Part shown: positions 1 to 9,024 of the stretch, one piece after another
How positions within the stretch are numbered: position 1 is the stretch's first letter
How the letters are laid out: the number at the start of each line of letters is the position of its first letter
Assembly: GCF_026719745.1 (NCBI RefSeq)
Contig: NZ_JAPPRQ010000053.1
Coordinates: forward strand, 1 to 64,000
From: Clostridium sp. ZS2-4
Lineage (GTDB): Bacteria; Bacillota; Clostridia; Clostridiales; Clostridiaceae
Direction: 5' to 3'
DNA: 64,000 nt
Notes under the pieces: generated by a model
Seen by the model: only the letters and a program-made list of their open reading frames with translations
Databases searched by the model: none
What the model was told of the DNA's origin: nothing
Program-made: the position numbers and the translations under genes

Positions 1-736
1 TTCCCTCTATTAAATTATATTGTTCATTTATAGTTTCCTCTTCCTTTTCTGTTCCTACTTCTTTGTATATCTCCATCAAATTTCTATACATCTTTGGAAG
101 ATATTTTTCCATCTCCCTTAAGAATACATCTGCTCTCCAAACAAACATACCGCTGTTCCAAAGATAATTTCCATTAAACAAAAAATCCTTTGCAACTTCT
201 ATGTTAGGTTTTTCAGTAAATCGTTCTACTTTAAAAGTTGGAATATCCCCAGTGACTCTATCTCCCATCTGAATATATCCATATCCTGTTTCTGGTCTTG
301 TAGGGTTTACACCAATAGTTACAAGACCACGTCTTCTTTCTGCTATTTGTATCGCTTGAGATAAGGTATCTATAAATTGTTTTTGCTGCTGTATATAATG
401 ATCTGAAGGAAGAACTATAATTGTTGCATCCTTATCTTTTTTTAGAAGTTTAACTGCTGAAAGACCTATGCAGGTTGCGGTCTCTTTATTAGCAGGTTCA
501 ACGAAGATATTATCCCTGTTTATTTCAGGTAATTCTTCACTAACTTTATCTATATAGTCTCTATTAGTAACTACACATATATTTTCTTTATTAACTAAAG
601 GAGTTATTCTATCCACAGTATTCCTTAAAAAACTCTTTTCATTTATAACTCTCAAAAATTGCTTTGGATTCTTGTCACGAGACAATGGAAATAGTCTTGT
701 CCCTTTTCCACCAGCCAATATTAGTGCATATATCAC
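1..736 (-). CDS. manC: Mannose-1-phosphate guanylyltransferase, partial (3' end outside window)
   Basis: Makes GDP-mannose from mannose 1-phosphate and GTP for surface polysaccharide synthesis. I translated the reverse strand: the frame is open to the left window edge, giving about 245 N-terminal residues. The nucleotidyltransferase signature LAGGKGTRLFPLS lies at residues 7-19, followed by PSDHYI and, further on, ERFTEKPN and WNSGMFVW, all typical of the ManC/CpsB family. I chose the GTG at 736 because a GGAG lies 9 bases upstream and the protein then begins VIYALILAGGKG, as in relatives; an ATG at 751 in the same frame would remove that spacing. It is divergent from the transporter operon at 893. 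The isomerase-like C-terminal half of longer homologues cannot be judged here. Confidence 0.9.
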   Translation of the reverse strand, partial: MIYALILAGGKGTRLFPLSRDKNPKQFLRVINEKSFLRNTVDRITPLVNKENICVVTNRDYIDKVSEELPEINRDNIFVEPANKETATCIGLSAVKLLKKDKDATIIVLPSDHYIQQQKQFIDTLSQAIQIAERRRGLVTIGVNPTRPETGYGYIQMGDRVTGDIPTFKVERFTEKPNIEVAKDFLFNGNYLWNSGMFVWRADVFLREMEKYLPKMYRNLMEIYKEVGTEKEEETINEQYNLIEG

Positions 737-892
737 TAAAACACACTCCATATTCATTGCTTATACTCTATACTATGTGGAAAATACTGTTTGGGTGAAT
801 GTTAAATAAAAATTAGCTCTTTTGTAAAAACTAATTATATCGTTAACTCAACTTATTGGTGTAATAACTTTTAATACTTCAGGAGGTATAAA

Positions 893-2077
893 ATGGCTAA
901 AATTGAAGTTAAAAACTTATATAAAGTCTTCGGTAGGAATCCTAAAAAGGTTATTCCTCTTTTACAAAACGGAATGTCAAAAGATGAAATCCATAATAAA
1001 TTTGGAAACACCGTGGGAGTAAATAACGCTAATTTTCAAGTACATAATGGAGAGTTTTTTGTAGTTATGGGGTTATCAGGTAGTGGAAAATCCACTCTGA
1101 TAAGGTGCCTAAATCGCCTGATAAAACCTACTATGGGTGAAATTCTTATAGATGGAGAAGATTTATTAAAATGTAATGATGAAAAACTTAGAGATGTACG
1201 TCGAAAAAAAGTAACAATGGTATTTCAACATTTTGCCCTTTTTCCACATAGGACCATATGCAGCAATGTAGAATATGGACTAGAAGTTCAAAATATAGAT
1301 TCTGAAGTAAGAAAAAAGAAAGCCTATGAGGCATTGGAATTAGTAGGATTAAAGGGGTATGAAGAAAATATGCCAGACGAATTGAGTGGAGGTATGCAGC
1401 AAAGAGTTGGTATTGCTCGTGCACTAGCTACTGGAGCAGATATACTATTAATGGATGAGGCTTTCAGTGCCCTTGATCCTCTTATTCGTAGAGATATGCA
1501 GAGTGAACTTTTGGAATTACAAGCTAGATTGAAAAAAACAATAGTATTTATAACTCATGACTTAGATGAGGCCCTAAGACTTGGAGACAGAATTGTAATC
1601 ATGAAAGATGGCATAATAGAACAAATAGGTGATTCAGAAGAAATACTTACAAATCCTGCAAGTGAATATGTAAAAAAATTTGTTGAAGATGTAGATAGAA
1701 GTAAAGTAATAACTGCATCAACTATTATGAAAAAACCTATTGCAATTATCTCTCCTAAAAATGGTCCCAAAGCAGCTGTAAGAATTATGAAACAAGAAGA
1801 AATATCAAGCATATATGTATTATCTCAAGATGGCAAATTAAAAGGAATAGTTAAAATTGAAGATGCTAAAAGACTAGTTGAACAAAATATTCATTCAATA
1901 GACGATATACTTGTTAAAGATGTACCTACTACTTCTGAAGATACTTCTATTTCAGAATTATTACCTATAGCTATAGATACCAAATATCCAATTGCTGTAC
2001 TTGGAAAAGACAACACCGTTTTAGGCATCATAAAAAGATCAACTATAATAGCGGGAATAGCAGGAATGGAGGAATAA
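893..2077 (+). CDS. proV: Glycine betaine/L-proline ABC transporter, ATP-binding subunit with CBS pair
   Basis: ATPase of an osmoprotectant importer of the QAT (quaternary amine) family. Walker A GLSGSGKST is at residues 60-68, signature LSGGMQQR at 164-171 and Walker B ILLMDEA at 184-190. A pair of CBS-like repeats fills about residues 275-390; in this family that region senses ionic strength or cyclic di-AMP. The N-terminal extension (KNLYKVFG...) before the Walker A is usual for ProV/OpuAA rather than OpuCA. An AGGAGGT sits 6 bases before the ATG. It is the first gene of a three-gene operon with the permease 2 bases downstream and the binding protein after it. Confidence 0.93.
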   Translation: MAKIEVKNLYKVFGRNPKKVIPLLQNGMSKDEIHNKFGNTVGVNNANFQVHNGEFFVVMGLSGSGKSTLIRCLNRLIKPTMGEILIDGEDLLKCNDEKLRDVRRKKVTMVFQHFALFPHRTICSNVEYGLEVQNIDSEVRKKKAYEALELVGLKGYEENMPDELSGGMQQRVGIARALATGADILLMDEAFSALDPLIRRDMQSELLELQARLKKTIVFITHDLDEALRLGDRIVIMKDGIIEQIGDSEEILTNPASEYVKKFVEDVDRSKVITASTIMKKPIAIISPKNGPKAAVRIMKQEEISSIYVLSQDGKLKGIVKIEDAKRLVEQNIHSIDDILVKDVPTTSEDTSISELLPIAIDTKYPIAVLGKDNTVLGIIKRSTIIAGIAGMEE

Positions 2078-2079
2078 TA

Positions 2080-2898
2080 ATGTTTACACTACCTGTTGGA
2101 AAATTATTTGAAATAATAATTAATTGGCTTAAAAATAATCTTGACCCTGTTTTTAACATAATAAGAATTATAAATGAAACCTTTATAATAGGATTGGAAT
2201 CAGTATTATTATTTATTCCTAGTATCATCATGATAATACTAATTGGGTTTCTTGCCTTTAAAATATCTAGTAAAAGAGTTGCTTTCTTAAGCATTATAGG
2301 GTTATTATTTATATATTTTATGGGATTATGGACTCAAACTATGCAAACACTAGCTTTAGTATTAGTTTCTGCCCTTATTGCTCTAGTCATAGGCATTCCT
2401 TTAGGAATTTGGTCTGCACGCCATGAAAAAGTTAATACTATACTAAGACCTATTCTTGATTTTATGCAAACTATGCCTGCTTTTGTATATTTGATTCCAG
2501 CAGTATTATTCTTTGGAATGGGAAAAGTTCCAGGAACTATTGCAACAGTTATTTTTTCAACACCTCCTGCAGTAAGACTTACAAATCTGGGAATACGTCA
2601 AGTACCAAAAGAAGTTATAGAAGCTGCAAAATCATTTGGTTCTACACCAAAGCAAATGCTCTATAAAGTTCAACTTCCAATGGCTTTATCTACAATTTTA
2701 ACAGGAGTAAATCAAACTATAATGTTATCTCTATCAATGGTTGTTATTTCAGCTATGATAGGAGCTGGTGGACTTGGAAGAGAAGTTTTATCCGGAATTA
2801 CACAACTTAATATAGGTTTAGGATTCGAAAGTGGTATTGCTGTAGTAATTTTAGCTATGATACTGGATAGAATAACTGAATCTTTAGGTAATTTATAA
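2080..2898 (+). CDS. proW: Glycine betaine/L-proline ABC transporter permease
   Basis: Membrane subunit of the importer, 272 residues, with about six or seven hydrophobic segments. The EAA-type loop reads EAAKSFGSTPKQMLYKVQLPMAL at about residues 186-208, where the ATPase docks. The gene begins 2 bases after the ATPase stop, so translation is probably coupled. Length and sequence fit ProW/OpuAB with its own separate binding protein, unlike the permease-binding protein fusion found at 40568-42157 in this window. Confidence 0.93.
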   Translation: MFTLPVGKLFEIIINWLKNNLDPVFNIIRIINETFIIGLESVLLFIPSIIMIILIGFLAFKISSKRVAFLSIIGLLFIYFMGLWTQTMQTLALVLVSALIALVIGIPLGIWSARHEKVNTILRPILDFMQTMPAFVYLIPAVLFFGMGKVPGTIATVIFSTPPAVRLTNLGIRQVPKEVIEAAKSFGSTPKQMLYKVQLPMALSTILTGVNQTIMLSLSMVVISAMIGAGGLGREVLSGITQLNIGLGFESGIAVVILAMILDRITESLGNL

Positions 2899-2938
2899 TA
2901 AAAATTATATACACTATTAAAATATAAGGAGGATAATA

Positions 2939-3814
2939 ATGAAAAGATTATCTAAAAAAATAATTGTATTATTAACAATGGTAACTTTAATTGTCACTTC
3001 ATTCCCAAGTTGTACTACTGCAAAAAAAGAAAGTAAAAAAACAGTTAAAATAGCTTGTGTTAATTGGTCAGATTGTATAGCTGTAACTTATCTAGCAAAA
3101 GCAGTTTTGGAGGATAAAATGGGATATGATGTTACAATAAACATGGCTGATCCAGGTGTAGTATTCACTTCTGTAGGCGAAGGAGATACAGATGCTTATT
3201 TAGATGTATGGCTTCCAGTAACCCATAAAGATTATATGGATAAAGTTAAAGGTAAAGTAGTAAAGTTAGGCCCAGTCTATGAAAATGCTCTCTTAGGACT
3301 AGTAGTTCCTTCATATACTAAGATAAATAGTATAGGAGAATTAAATAGCATTAAAGGTAATTTAAAAGGTAAAATTACAGGAATTGATCCTGGTGCTGGT
3401 ATTATGAATGCTACTTCCAAAGCTATTGAAGAATATAATCTAGATTTGGAATTAATAGAAGGAAGCGGTCCAGCAATGACTACAATGCTAAAAGATGCTA
3501 TTGATAAAAAAGAGGATATAGTCGTTACAGGTTGGAAACCTCACTGGAAATTTGGAAAATGGAATCTTAAGTTTTTAGAAGATCCTAAAAAGGTTTATGG
3601 AACCGAAGAAAGTGCTTATAAAATCATTAGAACAGGATTTGAAGAAGATATGCCTGAAGTTACTAAATTCTTAAGCAACTACAAAATAGATATTAAAGAT
3701 TTAAGTGGTCTAATGTATGATATCTATGAAAGTGATAAAAAACCTTTAGAAGTTGCTAAAGAATGGATGAATAACCACGAAGATCTAGTTAATAGTTGGA
3801 TACCTAAAAAATAA
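2939..3814 (+). CDS. proX: Glycine betaine/proline-binding lipoprotein of the ABC importer
   Basis: Extracellular substrate-binding protein of the QAT family (OpuAC/ProX type), 291 residues. It has a lysine-rich, hydrophobic signal peptide and a lipobox SFPSC with the lipidated cysteine at residue 25. The mature part begins KIACVNWSDCIAVTYLAKAV and carries the aromatic-rich segments WLPVTHKDYM and GWKPHWKFGKW, typical of the cation-pi cage that holds quaternary amines. The gene lies 40 bases behind the permease with a clear AGGAGG before its ATG and closes the operon. Confidence 0.92.
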   Translation: MKRLSKKIIVLLTMVTLIVTSFPSCTTAKKESKKTVKIACVNWSDCIAVTYLAKAVLEDKMGYDVTINMADPGVVFTSVGEGDTDAYLDVWLPVTHKDYMDKVKGKVVKLGPVYENALLGLVVPSYTKINSIGELNSIKGNLKGKITGIDPGAGIMNATSKAIEEYNLDLELIEGSGPAMTTMLKDAIDKKEDIVVTGWKPHWKFGKWNLKFLEDPKKVYGTEESAYKIIRTGFEEDMPEVTKFLSNYKIDIKDLSGLMYDIYESDKKPLEVAKEWMNNHEDLVNSWIPKK

Positions 3815-3833
3815 AGTTAAAAATTATAAAAAC

Positions 3834-3871
3834 CCCCAGCATATTATTTTCCGTTATATAATATACTGGGG
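3834..3871 (-). terminator. Rho-independent terminator of the HTH-like gene
   Basis: Arms CCCCAGCATATTA and TAATATACTGGGG pair with one mismatch. Read on the minus strand the stem is followed by GGGTTTTTAT, so it terminates the leftward gene ending at 3905; on the plus strand there is no U tract, so it is a poor terminator for proX. Confidence 0.75.
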
Positions 3872-3904
3872 ATTATGCTGTCATTATAAAATATAGATAT
3901 AAAT

Positions 3905-5410
3905 CTAATTTTTTGTTTCCATTATTCTAAAAAACATATTCCCATATTCTTCTACAGCTTGTTCTACTGCATCAACATCATATTCTGCACAAAAATCTTT
4001 ATTTTTTATCATTAGTAAATATTCATTAATATATTTAACAAGATTCTCATTTATTATTGTATAAACGGAAGGTACAGAGCTGGAAATACCTTTTAAATGC
4101 TTCTTTAAAAAAACTTTTTTGTTATTTACATTAACTGAAATTTTAAAGAAATTCACATCATAATTAAGTAACTCATCATTCAAAATTGTAATTTTAATAT
4201 TATTATTTTTCTTCATAGATTCTACTATTTTATGAGCATGAGCTTTTCTTTGTTCTACCGGCAATTTATACCTGACATCAGTATAAAATATATCTCCTTC
4301 TTCAATATACTTCATAAGTGCAGACTTTAAAATAATAAAATCAATTTTACCTTTTTCAAATCTCTCTTCCCATGTAATTTGTAATTTTCTAAGTAAAAAC
4401 GCTGTTTTATCCCCAAACCCTTGGTTGTAAGCTGCCTCAATAATATCTGAAATTATATCATAAGGTAATAAAAATTCAAATCCTCTTGTAGAAACAAATT
4501 GGAACTCATCATTAGAATAAAAATCTGTTCTATATCCACTTTGCTCTAACACTGCTGGTTCTACACACCTAATTAAGAGGTCTCCCTTTGTAAATTTAGC
4601 AATAGTTTTATCATAGATTTTATTTACTGTTTCATGATCTGTTATAACAGTTGCTGCATCTGCCAACCCATCAGAATCCAAGGCTAAAATAATTGCAAAT
4701 TTATCCCTGATTGCTATTATATTCAGCTTATCCATATTTTTATTATCGAAAAATTCAAATTCTATATTCCATTTTTTATTTAATATAAAGTATATTCTCC
4801 ACAAATAGAAATTGGGATTTGTCTCAAATTCCTCCATATTAAATCCAACCTTGGCACTAACCCTAATATCATTCAACGTATATTCCTTCATTGTATCCAG
4901 ATTAATATTAGCAGTTGCCTTACAAATGTCAATTGTAGATAATAATTCAATATCCGTTGTTGAATTCTGAATCGTTGTAGAAATAATTTCTCTAATAAAC
5001 TTAGTCACTTGATTTTTACCAACAATAATCTTACTGTCGTCATGCTTTTTCTCATTTTTTTCACATAATTCAGTTTCTGATTTTTTATATGCATTATCTA
5101 AAAAATCATATATATGATTTTTTAATATATCATTAATTGTTGAATCATCCATCTCAATAGGTTGTGTTATTCCAAATATTTGCCAAAATTCTTTAACTAT
5201 ATTTCTTTTTATTATTTGCTCTGAAAAAAATATTGCTGCTCTTTCATTAATATTTTCAATATTTTTAGAAGTAGGTATCTTAATGTTATTACACCATTTA
5301 CTTATATAAGATATATCATATCCCACAACTTTCGATAACACCACAAATTTAGTATCTGTAAAACATAATAATTTTTTTAATATAGAACCATAATTTTCCG
5401 TTTTCCTCAT
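3905..5410 (-). CDS. HTH-like protein of unknown function (501 aa)
   Basis: I do not recognise this protein as a named family. The first 60 residues (GSILKKLLCFTDTKFVVLSKVVGYDISYISKWCNN) read like an XRE-type helix-turn-helix, with the second helix at about VVGYDISYISKWCN. The remaining roughly 430 residues are mixed alpha/beta, acidic and lysine-rich, without membrane segments or a signal peptide and without catalytic motifs I can name. A GGAGGT lies 7 bases before the ATG. It stands alone between two terminators and has its own promoter. It may be a one-component regulator with a large sensory domain; that is inference from the N-terminus only. Confidence 0.7.
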   Translation of the reverse strand: MRKTENYGSILKKLLCFTDTKFVVLSKVVGYDISYISKWCNNIKIPTSKNIENINERAAIFFSEQIIKRNIVKEFWQIFGITQPIEMDDSTINDILKNHIYDFLDNAYKKSETELCEKNEKKHDDSKIIVGKNQVTKFIREIISTTIQNSTTDIELLSTIDICKATANINLDTMKEYTLNDIRVSAKVGFNMEEFETNPNFYLWRIYFILNKKWNIEFEFFDNKNMDKLNIIAIRDKFAIILALDSDGLADAATVITDHETVNKIYDKTIAKFTKGDLLIRCVEPAVLEQSGYRTDFYSNDEFQFVSTRGFEFLLPYDIISDIIEAAYNQGFGDKTAFLLRKLQITWEERFEKGKIDFIILKSALMKYIEEGDIFYTDVRYKLPVEQRKAHAHKIVESMKKNNNIKITILNDELLNYDVNFFKISVNVNNKKVFLKKHLKGISSSVPSVYTIINENLVKYINEYLLMIKNKDFCAEYDVDAVEQAVEEYGNMFFRIMETKN

Positions 5411-5448
5411 GAAATACCTCCAACTTTTAGCTAAAAAAACAAATCAAA

Positions 5449-5476
5449 ACTATAAATTTCACTATTTGAAATTCAA
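5449..5476 (-). promoter_or_regulatory. Promoter of the HTH-like gene
   Basis: On the minus strand TTGAAT (-35, 5471-5476) and TATAGT (-10, 5449-5454) are separated by 16 bases and lie about 40 bases upstream of the ATG at 5410. The -35 overlaps one copy of the 11-bp sequence AATTCAAATGA (5470-5480); the second copy is at 5571-5581. Confidence 0.55.
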
Positions 5477-5634
5477 ATGAGTTATCTTAAGCTATTTTTA
5501 TCTTTTCAAAATAGTTTTTGTAGGTTTTTTAGACACTTTGCATATATTATTATAACAATTATAGTTTATGAATTCAAATGACATAGGAAAATTATCAGAA
5601 ATTTCAAATTTCTATATTTTCTATTAATATAAAT

Positions 5635-5673
5635 AAAACCCTGTAAGACTATTTTTAAGCCTTACAGGGTTTT
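5635..5673. terminator. Bidirectional terminator below the dehydratase operon
   Basis: Perfect stem AACCCTGTAAG / CTTACAGGGTT with a 13-base loop, a T run on the plus side and TTTTATTT on the minus side. It ends the leftward operon whose last gene stops at 5712. The rest of the 5411-5711 gap holds the promoter of the HTH-like gene and the two 11-bp repeats described with it. Confidence 0.8.
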
Positions 5674-5711
5674 TTATTCGTAATAAAATATATTAATGAT
5701 ATATTTTAAAA

Positions 5712-6830
5712 TTAAAGCATTTCAGCGAAGCTTTGTACTCTTGTTTTAACTTGTTCAAAAGCTGTTGCTTCTTGGTCGATTTCTATATATAAGCTCTTAA
5801 TTCCAGCTTCTTCAAATTGTGCATAGTAGATTGGATAATCGAATTCTTCTGGATCACAGAATTTCATCATACAAACAACAACTGCGTCTGCATTGTATTT
5901 TTTAACCATATCTATAAGCATTTGGCCTCTTGGTTTTTTAGGATCTGTTGCAAGAGAACATCCGTCAAAATCTTGCCACCATTTAGCTAATCTGTATAAT
6001 GGATCTGTTCCTTCTGGTACATCAAGTCTGAATTGTCTTGATTCTTGTGCAAGATCATCTGCAACAACAGCTAATCCATTTTCTTTGAAGATTTCTAATA
6101 CTTCATTTGGCTCAGCAGTGATACCAGTTAAGATAACTTTCTTACCAGTCCATGGTTCAACAGGCATAGCTTTAACTTCTGCTATTAATTCTTTTACCAT
6201 AGCAGTATGTTTTGATTTTTCCATGAAGTGTCTTGATTTCATTACAGCATGACGTTTTATTGGATCGATAACTTGTGGATACTCAGCAGCAAGATCTGAG
6301 AATTCACGCATAGCTCTACGGTTTTCGTTGTATACTTCGATACTGTTGTTTATTGCTTCATCTGTAATTTCTACATTTAGTATTTTTTCAAGTTTTTCAC
6401 GAACAAGTCTGAATTCTTCAGCAAGGAATGCATTTGAAGCTTCTAATTTTCTGTTTTGTGGATGAGTGAACACTATTACAGGAGATGTTCCTTTCCACTT
6501 TTGGCTTAAGCACTTTAATGTATCACATGGTACTGAGAAAAGTACTGCCTTTAACTCATCATATGCTCCTTCAAGTTGCATTTCCATAACTGATTGCATG
6601 ATTGAACAAGCAAATGGAGGTAAGTATGCACGAGCTTTAGATATGCTCTTTTGTCCTCCCCAAATTCCTATTGGAAGAAAACCTGCTGCATGAATTAGTT
6701 CTTCTGGAGCATATACAGGCATAACACCTACTGCTCCTTTACCAGTTTCTGCTTTATAATCTTCCATAACTTTTCTTGGATTGCTTGCAATTACTGATAA
6801 TTCATTTATAATGTTTTCTATTCTACTCAT
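5712..6830 (-). CDS. 2-hydroxyacyl-CoA dehydratase, beta subunit (lactoyl-CoA dehydratase LcdB-like)
   Basis: Catalytic subunit of a [4Fe-4S] radical dehydratase that removes water from (R)-2-hydroxyacyl-CoA to give the 2-enoyl-CoA. The 372-residue length matches HgdB/LcdB/FldC proteins (about 370-375). Family cysteines are visible in PFACSIMQ, FSVPCDTLKC and MMKFCDPEEFDYP, the last near residue 325; these supply cluster ligands in the family. Its first 8 bases overlap the alpha subunit gene, so the two are translationally coupled. Substrate (lactoyl, 2-hydroxybutyryl, aryl-lactoyl or other) cannot be read from the sequence; a family I CoA-transferase in the operon favours a short-chain hydroxy acid. 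Confidence 0.88.
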   Translation of the reverse strand: MSRIENIINELSVIASNPRKVMEDYKAETGKGAVGVMPVYAPEELIHAAGFLPIGIWGGQKSISKARAYLPPFACSIMQSVMEMQLEGAYDELKAVLFSVPCDTLKCLSQKWKGTSPVIVFTHPQNRKLEASNAFLAEEFRLVREKLEKILNVEITDEAINNSIEVYNENRRAMREFSDLAAEYPQVIDPIKRHAVMKSRHFMEKSKHTAMVKELIAEVKAMPVEPWTGKKVILTGITAEPNEVLEIFKENGLAVVADDLAQESRQFRLDVPEGTDPLYRLAKWWQDFDGCSLATDPKKPRGQMLIDMVKKYNADAVVVCMMKFCDPEEFDYPIYYAQFEEAGIKSLYIEIDQEATAFEQVKTRVQSFAEML

Positions 6831-8088
6831 TAGATTTGTCCTCCCCTTGTCTCATCATTTCATCTAACGCCTGTACACGTGTTTCATATTGTGCAGGAGC
6901 GAAGTTACGAGGATCAGTTTGGTCTCCGTCGAAGCTTACATATGGTAATCCATTTTCTTGTTGTAATCTTTCAGCTGTTTCTACATTTAATAAACTCATT
7001 AACTTACAGCTTCTGTTTTGGTGATAAAGGATACCATCACATTGTCCACCGTCTATTATATCACTAAGAACCTTAACTTTATTGTCAAGACAAGTGTTGA
7101 TATAAATTCTAGTATAAGCTTCTGCCATTGAGCTCATATCTCCTGGAGTATAAGTTAAGTTCCAAAGTCCTGGATATGCTGATCCAGTCATTATATCTCC
7201 AGCATTTTTTAATGTTTTGAATGTGTGTCCAAGGTGTGGCCAAACAGCTATACCTTCCCAAGTAACACGTTTTTGTTCATTTCCTTTCATTGCATAAACA
7301 CCATTTGCAAGCTTTTCATCAAGTTCATCAGCAAACTTCTTGAATGTGATTTCAGCATAATCTTTACTTCTAGCACAAACGATAAGAGCCATGAAGTTGA
7401 AAAGATCGAAACCATTTAATGGTGATGGTTTGTGGTGTAACATATCAGCTAATCTATTCCATTGAGCAACAGAACGTTGAGTTTGTTCTTGTACTTCTAA
7501 GAATTTGTCATAGTCGAATTTCTTTCCACAGATTTCTTCAAGTTGTGCAATAGCTGCTTTATATTGTTCTGCTATATAATCTTTAGCATATTGTGGAATT
7601 GGCATTGTATGGTTGAATGGTACGTCGATTACGATGCAAGGAATGTTTAATTCTACTGCAAGGTTTTCATACCATTTTAATAATGTATTACAAATGTTAT
7701 TACATGTTATTACAAGGTCTGGAAGTGGTACATCTGCTGCTGGAGAGTTTTTAAGTTTTTCAGGTGTTACTCCAGTTAAAGCTTTTTCTTTTAAAAGTTC
7801 CATGTATCCAAGGTTTACTCTTGCATAAGAACAGATGTCTAGTGAGTATCCTTTTTGATCTGCAACTTCTAGCATATCTAATGCACCTTTTCTTGCACCT
7901 ATTCCTGCTGCATGTGTTTCAGGATATACCATAGCTATATCCATAGCAACACAGAATTCTGGAGGAGCAACTGATGCTGACCAACAAACAAGCTTTCCTT
8001 CTTTTTTCGCTTGTCTTGCTTCTTCATCTAGTTTTTCCTGATAGTAACCTAATAATTGTTTTGAACTCATTTCTGCTATATCAGACAT
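6823..8088 (-). CDS. 2-hydroxyacyl-CoA dehydratase, alpha subunit (LcdA-like)
   Basis: Partner subunit carrying a [4Fe-4S] cluster that accepts the energised electron from the activator and forms the ketyl radical. At 421 residues it has the size of LcdA/HgdA. Recognisable family segments are LVCWSASVAPPEF (cysteine 35), DICSYARVNLGYMELL, PDLVITCNNICNTLLKWYE, PLNGFDLFNFMA and the C-terminal NRSCKL followed by SFDGDQTDPRNF. It lies 47 bases behind the activator gene and overlaps the beta gene by 8 bases. The body differs from aryl-lactate FldB proteins I know, which supports but does not prove another substrate. Confidence 0.88.
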   Translation of the reverse strand: MSDIAEMSSKQLLGYYQEKLDEEARQAKKEGKLVCWSASVAPPEFCVAMDIAMVYPETHAAGIGARKGALDMLEVADQKGYSLDICSYARVNLGYMELLKEKALTGVTPEKLKNSPAADVPLPDLVITCNNICNTLLKWYENLAVELNIPCIVIDVPFNHTMPIPQYAKDYIAEQYKAAIAQLEEICGKKFDYDKFLEVQEQTQRSVAQWNRLADMLHHKPSPLNGFDLFNFMALIVCARSKDYAEITFKKFADELDEKLANGVYAMKGNEQKRVTWEGIAVWPHLGHTFKTLKNAGDIMTGSAYPGLWNLTYTPGDMSSMAEAYTRIYINTCLDNKVKVLSDIIDGGQCDGILYHQNRSCKLMSLLNVETAERLQQENGLPYVSFDGDQTDPRNFAPAQYETRVQALDEMMRQGEDKSNE

Positions 8089-8135
8089 TATTATCCCTCT
8101 TTCTCAATATATTTTATTTATAAGTTTATTAGCTT

Positions 8136-8912
8136 TTATTTATTAGCTTCCTCATAAGCAAATAATGCTGCACCAAGTGCACCTGTAATTTGTGGATTTG
8201 GCGCTACAATTACTTCTCTTTTGAGTTCTCTACTTATCGCTCTAACAACTCCTGCATTTTGAGCAACACCGCCACACATAACAACGTCATCTTCTACTCC
8301 ACCTCTATAGGCAAGTCCGCAAGCTTTACTAGCTACTGATTGATGAACGCCAGCGATGATGTTTTCTTTAGCAACTCCCTTTGAAAGCTGAGATATTACC
8401 TCAGATTCTGCAAAAACTGTACATGTACTACTAACAGTAGCTGGTTCTGTTGCACGAGAATCATATTCTGCCATCTCACCAAGCTCAACTTCAAGCACTC
8501 TTGACATTACATCAAGAAAACGCCCTGTTCCTGCTGCACATTTATCATTCATGAAAAATTGCTTAACGCCACCTCTACTGTCAAGTTTAATTGCCTTAGC
8601 ATCTTGGCCACCAATATCAATTATTGTTTTTGCTGTAGGCACTAAAAAGAAAATACCTTTAGCATGGCAACTAATTTCACTAAATTGTTTATGTGCTTCT
8701 TCCAAGGCAAATCTTCCGTAACCCGTAGCAACAACTTTGGTCATGTCCTCTAATGTAAGACCTGATTTTGAAAGTGCCTTGTCCAAAGCTCTCTTAGGTC
8801 CCGTAGAACCTGTTCCAACTTGAACTACTTCTGCAGCAATAATATCTTTCCCATTTTCAAGTATTACAACTTTTGAGGAGGCAGAACCAACGTCAATTCC
8901 CATTGTATACAT
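8136..8912 (-). CDS. 2-hydroxyacyl-CoA dehydratase activator (HgdC/LcdC-type archerase)
   Basis: ASKHA-fold ATPase that, as a homodimer bridging one [4Fe-4S] cluster, injects an electron into the dehydratase at the cost of ATP. The 258 residues show the phosphate loop GIDVGSASSKVVI at 5-17, IDIGGQDAKAI near 100, and two cysteines that hold the cluster in the family: KCAAGTGRFLD and STCTVFAESEV. The final GGVAQNAGVVRA and ALGAALFAYE are also typical. It sits directly upstream of the two subunits, as expected because the activator is needed only in small amounts and acts on this dehydratase. Confidence 0.92.
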   Translation of the reverse strand: MYTMGIDVGSASSKVVILENGKDIIAAEVVQVGTGSTGPKRALDKALSKSGLTLEDMTKVVATGYGRFALEEAHKQFSEISCHAKGIFFLVPTAKTIIDIGGQDAKAIKLDSRGGVKQFFMNDKCAAGTGRFLDVMSRVLEVELGEMAEYDSRATEPATVSSTCTVFAESEVISQLSKGVAKENIIAGVHQSVASKACGLAYRGGVEDDVVMCGGVAQNAGVVRAISRELKREVIVAPNPQITGALGAALFAYEEANK

Positions 8913-8953
8913 CGCATGCTCTCCTTTGTATGATAATTTTCTCTTTGGTATTT

Positions 8954-8988
8954 CCTGCTAAGGTCATAATAGTTATGACCTTAGCAGG
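8954..8988. other. Perfect 16-bp stem-loop inside the operon
   Basis: Arms CCTGCTAAGGTCATAA and TTATGACCTTAGCAGG pair perfectly around a 3-base loop in the 112-base gap between the CoA-transferase and the activator. No U tract follows on either strand, so it is not an ordinary terminator. It could be an mRNA processing or stabilising hairpin that sets different levels for the genes before and after it. Confidence 0.75.
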
Positions 8989-9024
8989 ACAACTACATAA
9001 GATAATCTTATTATTATCTATTAT

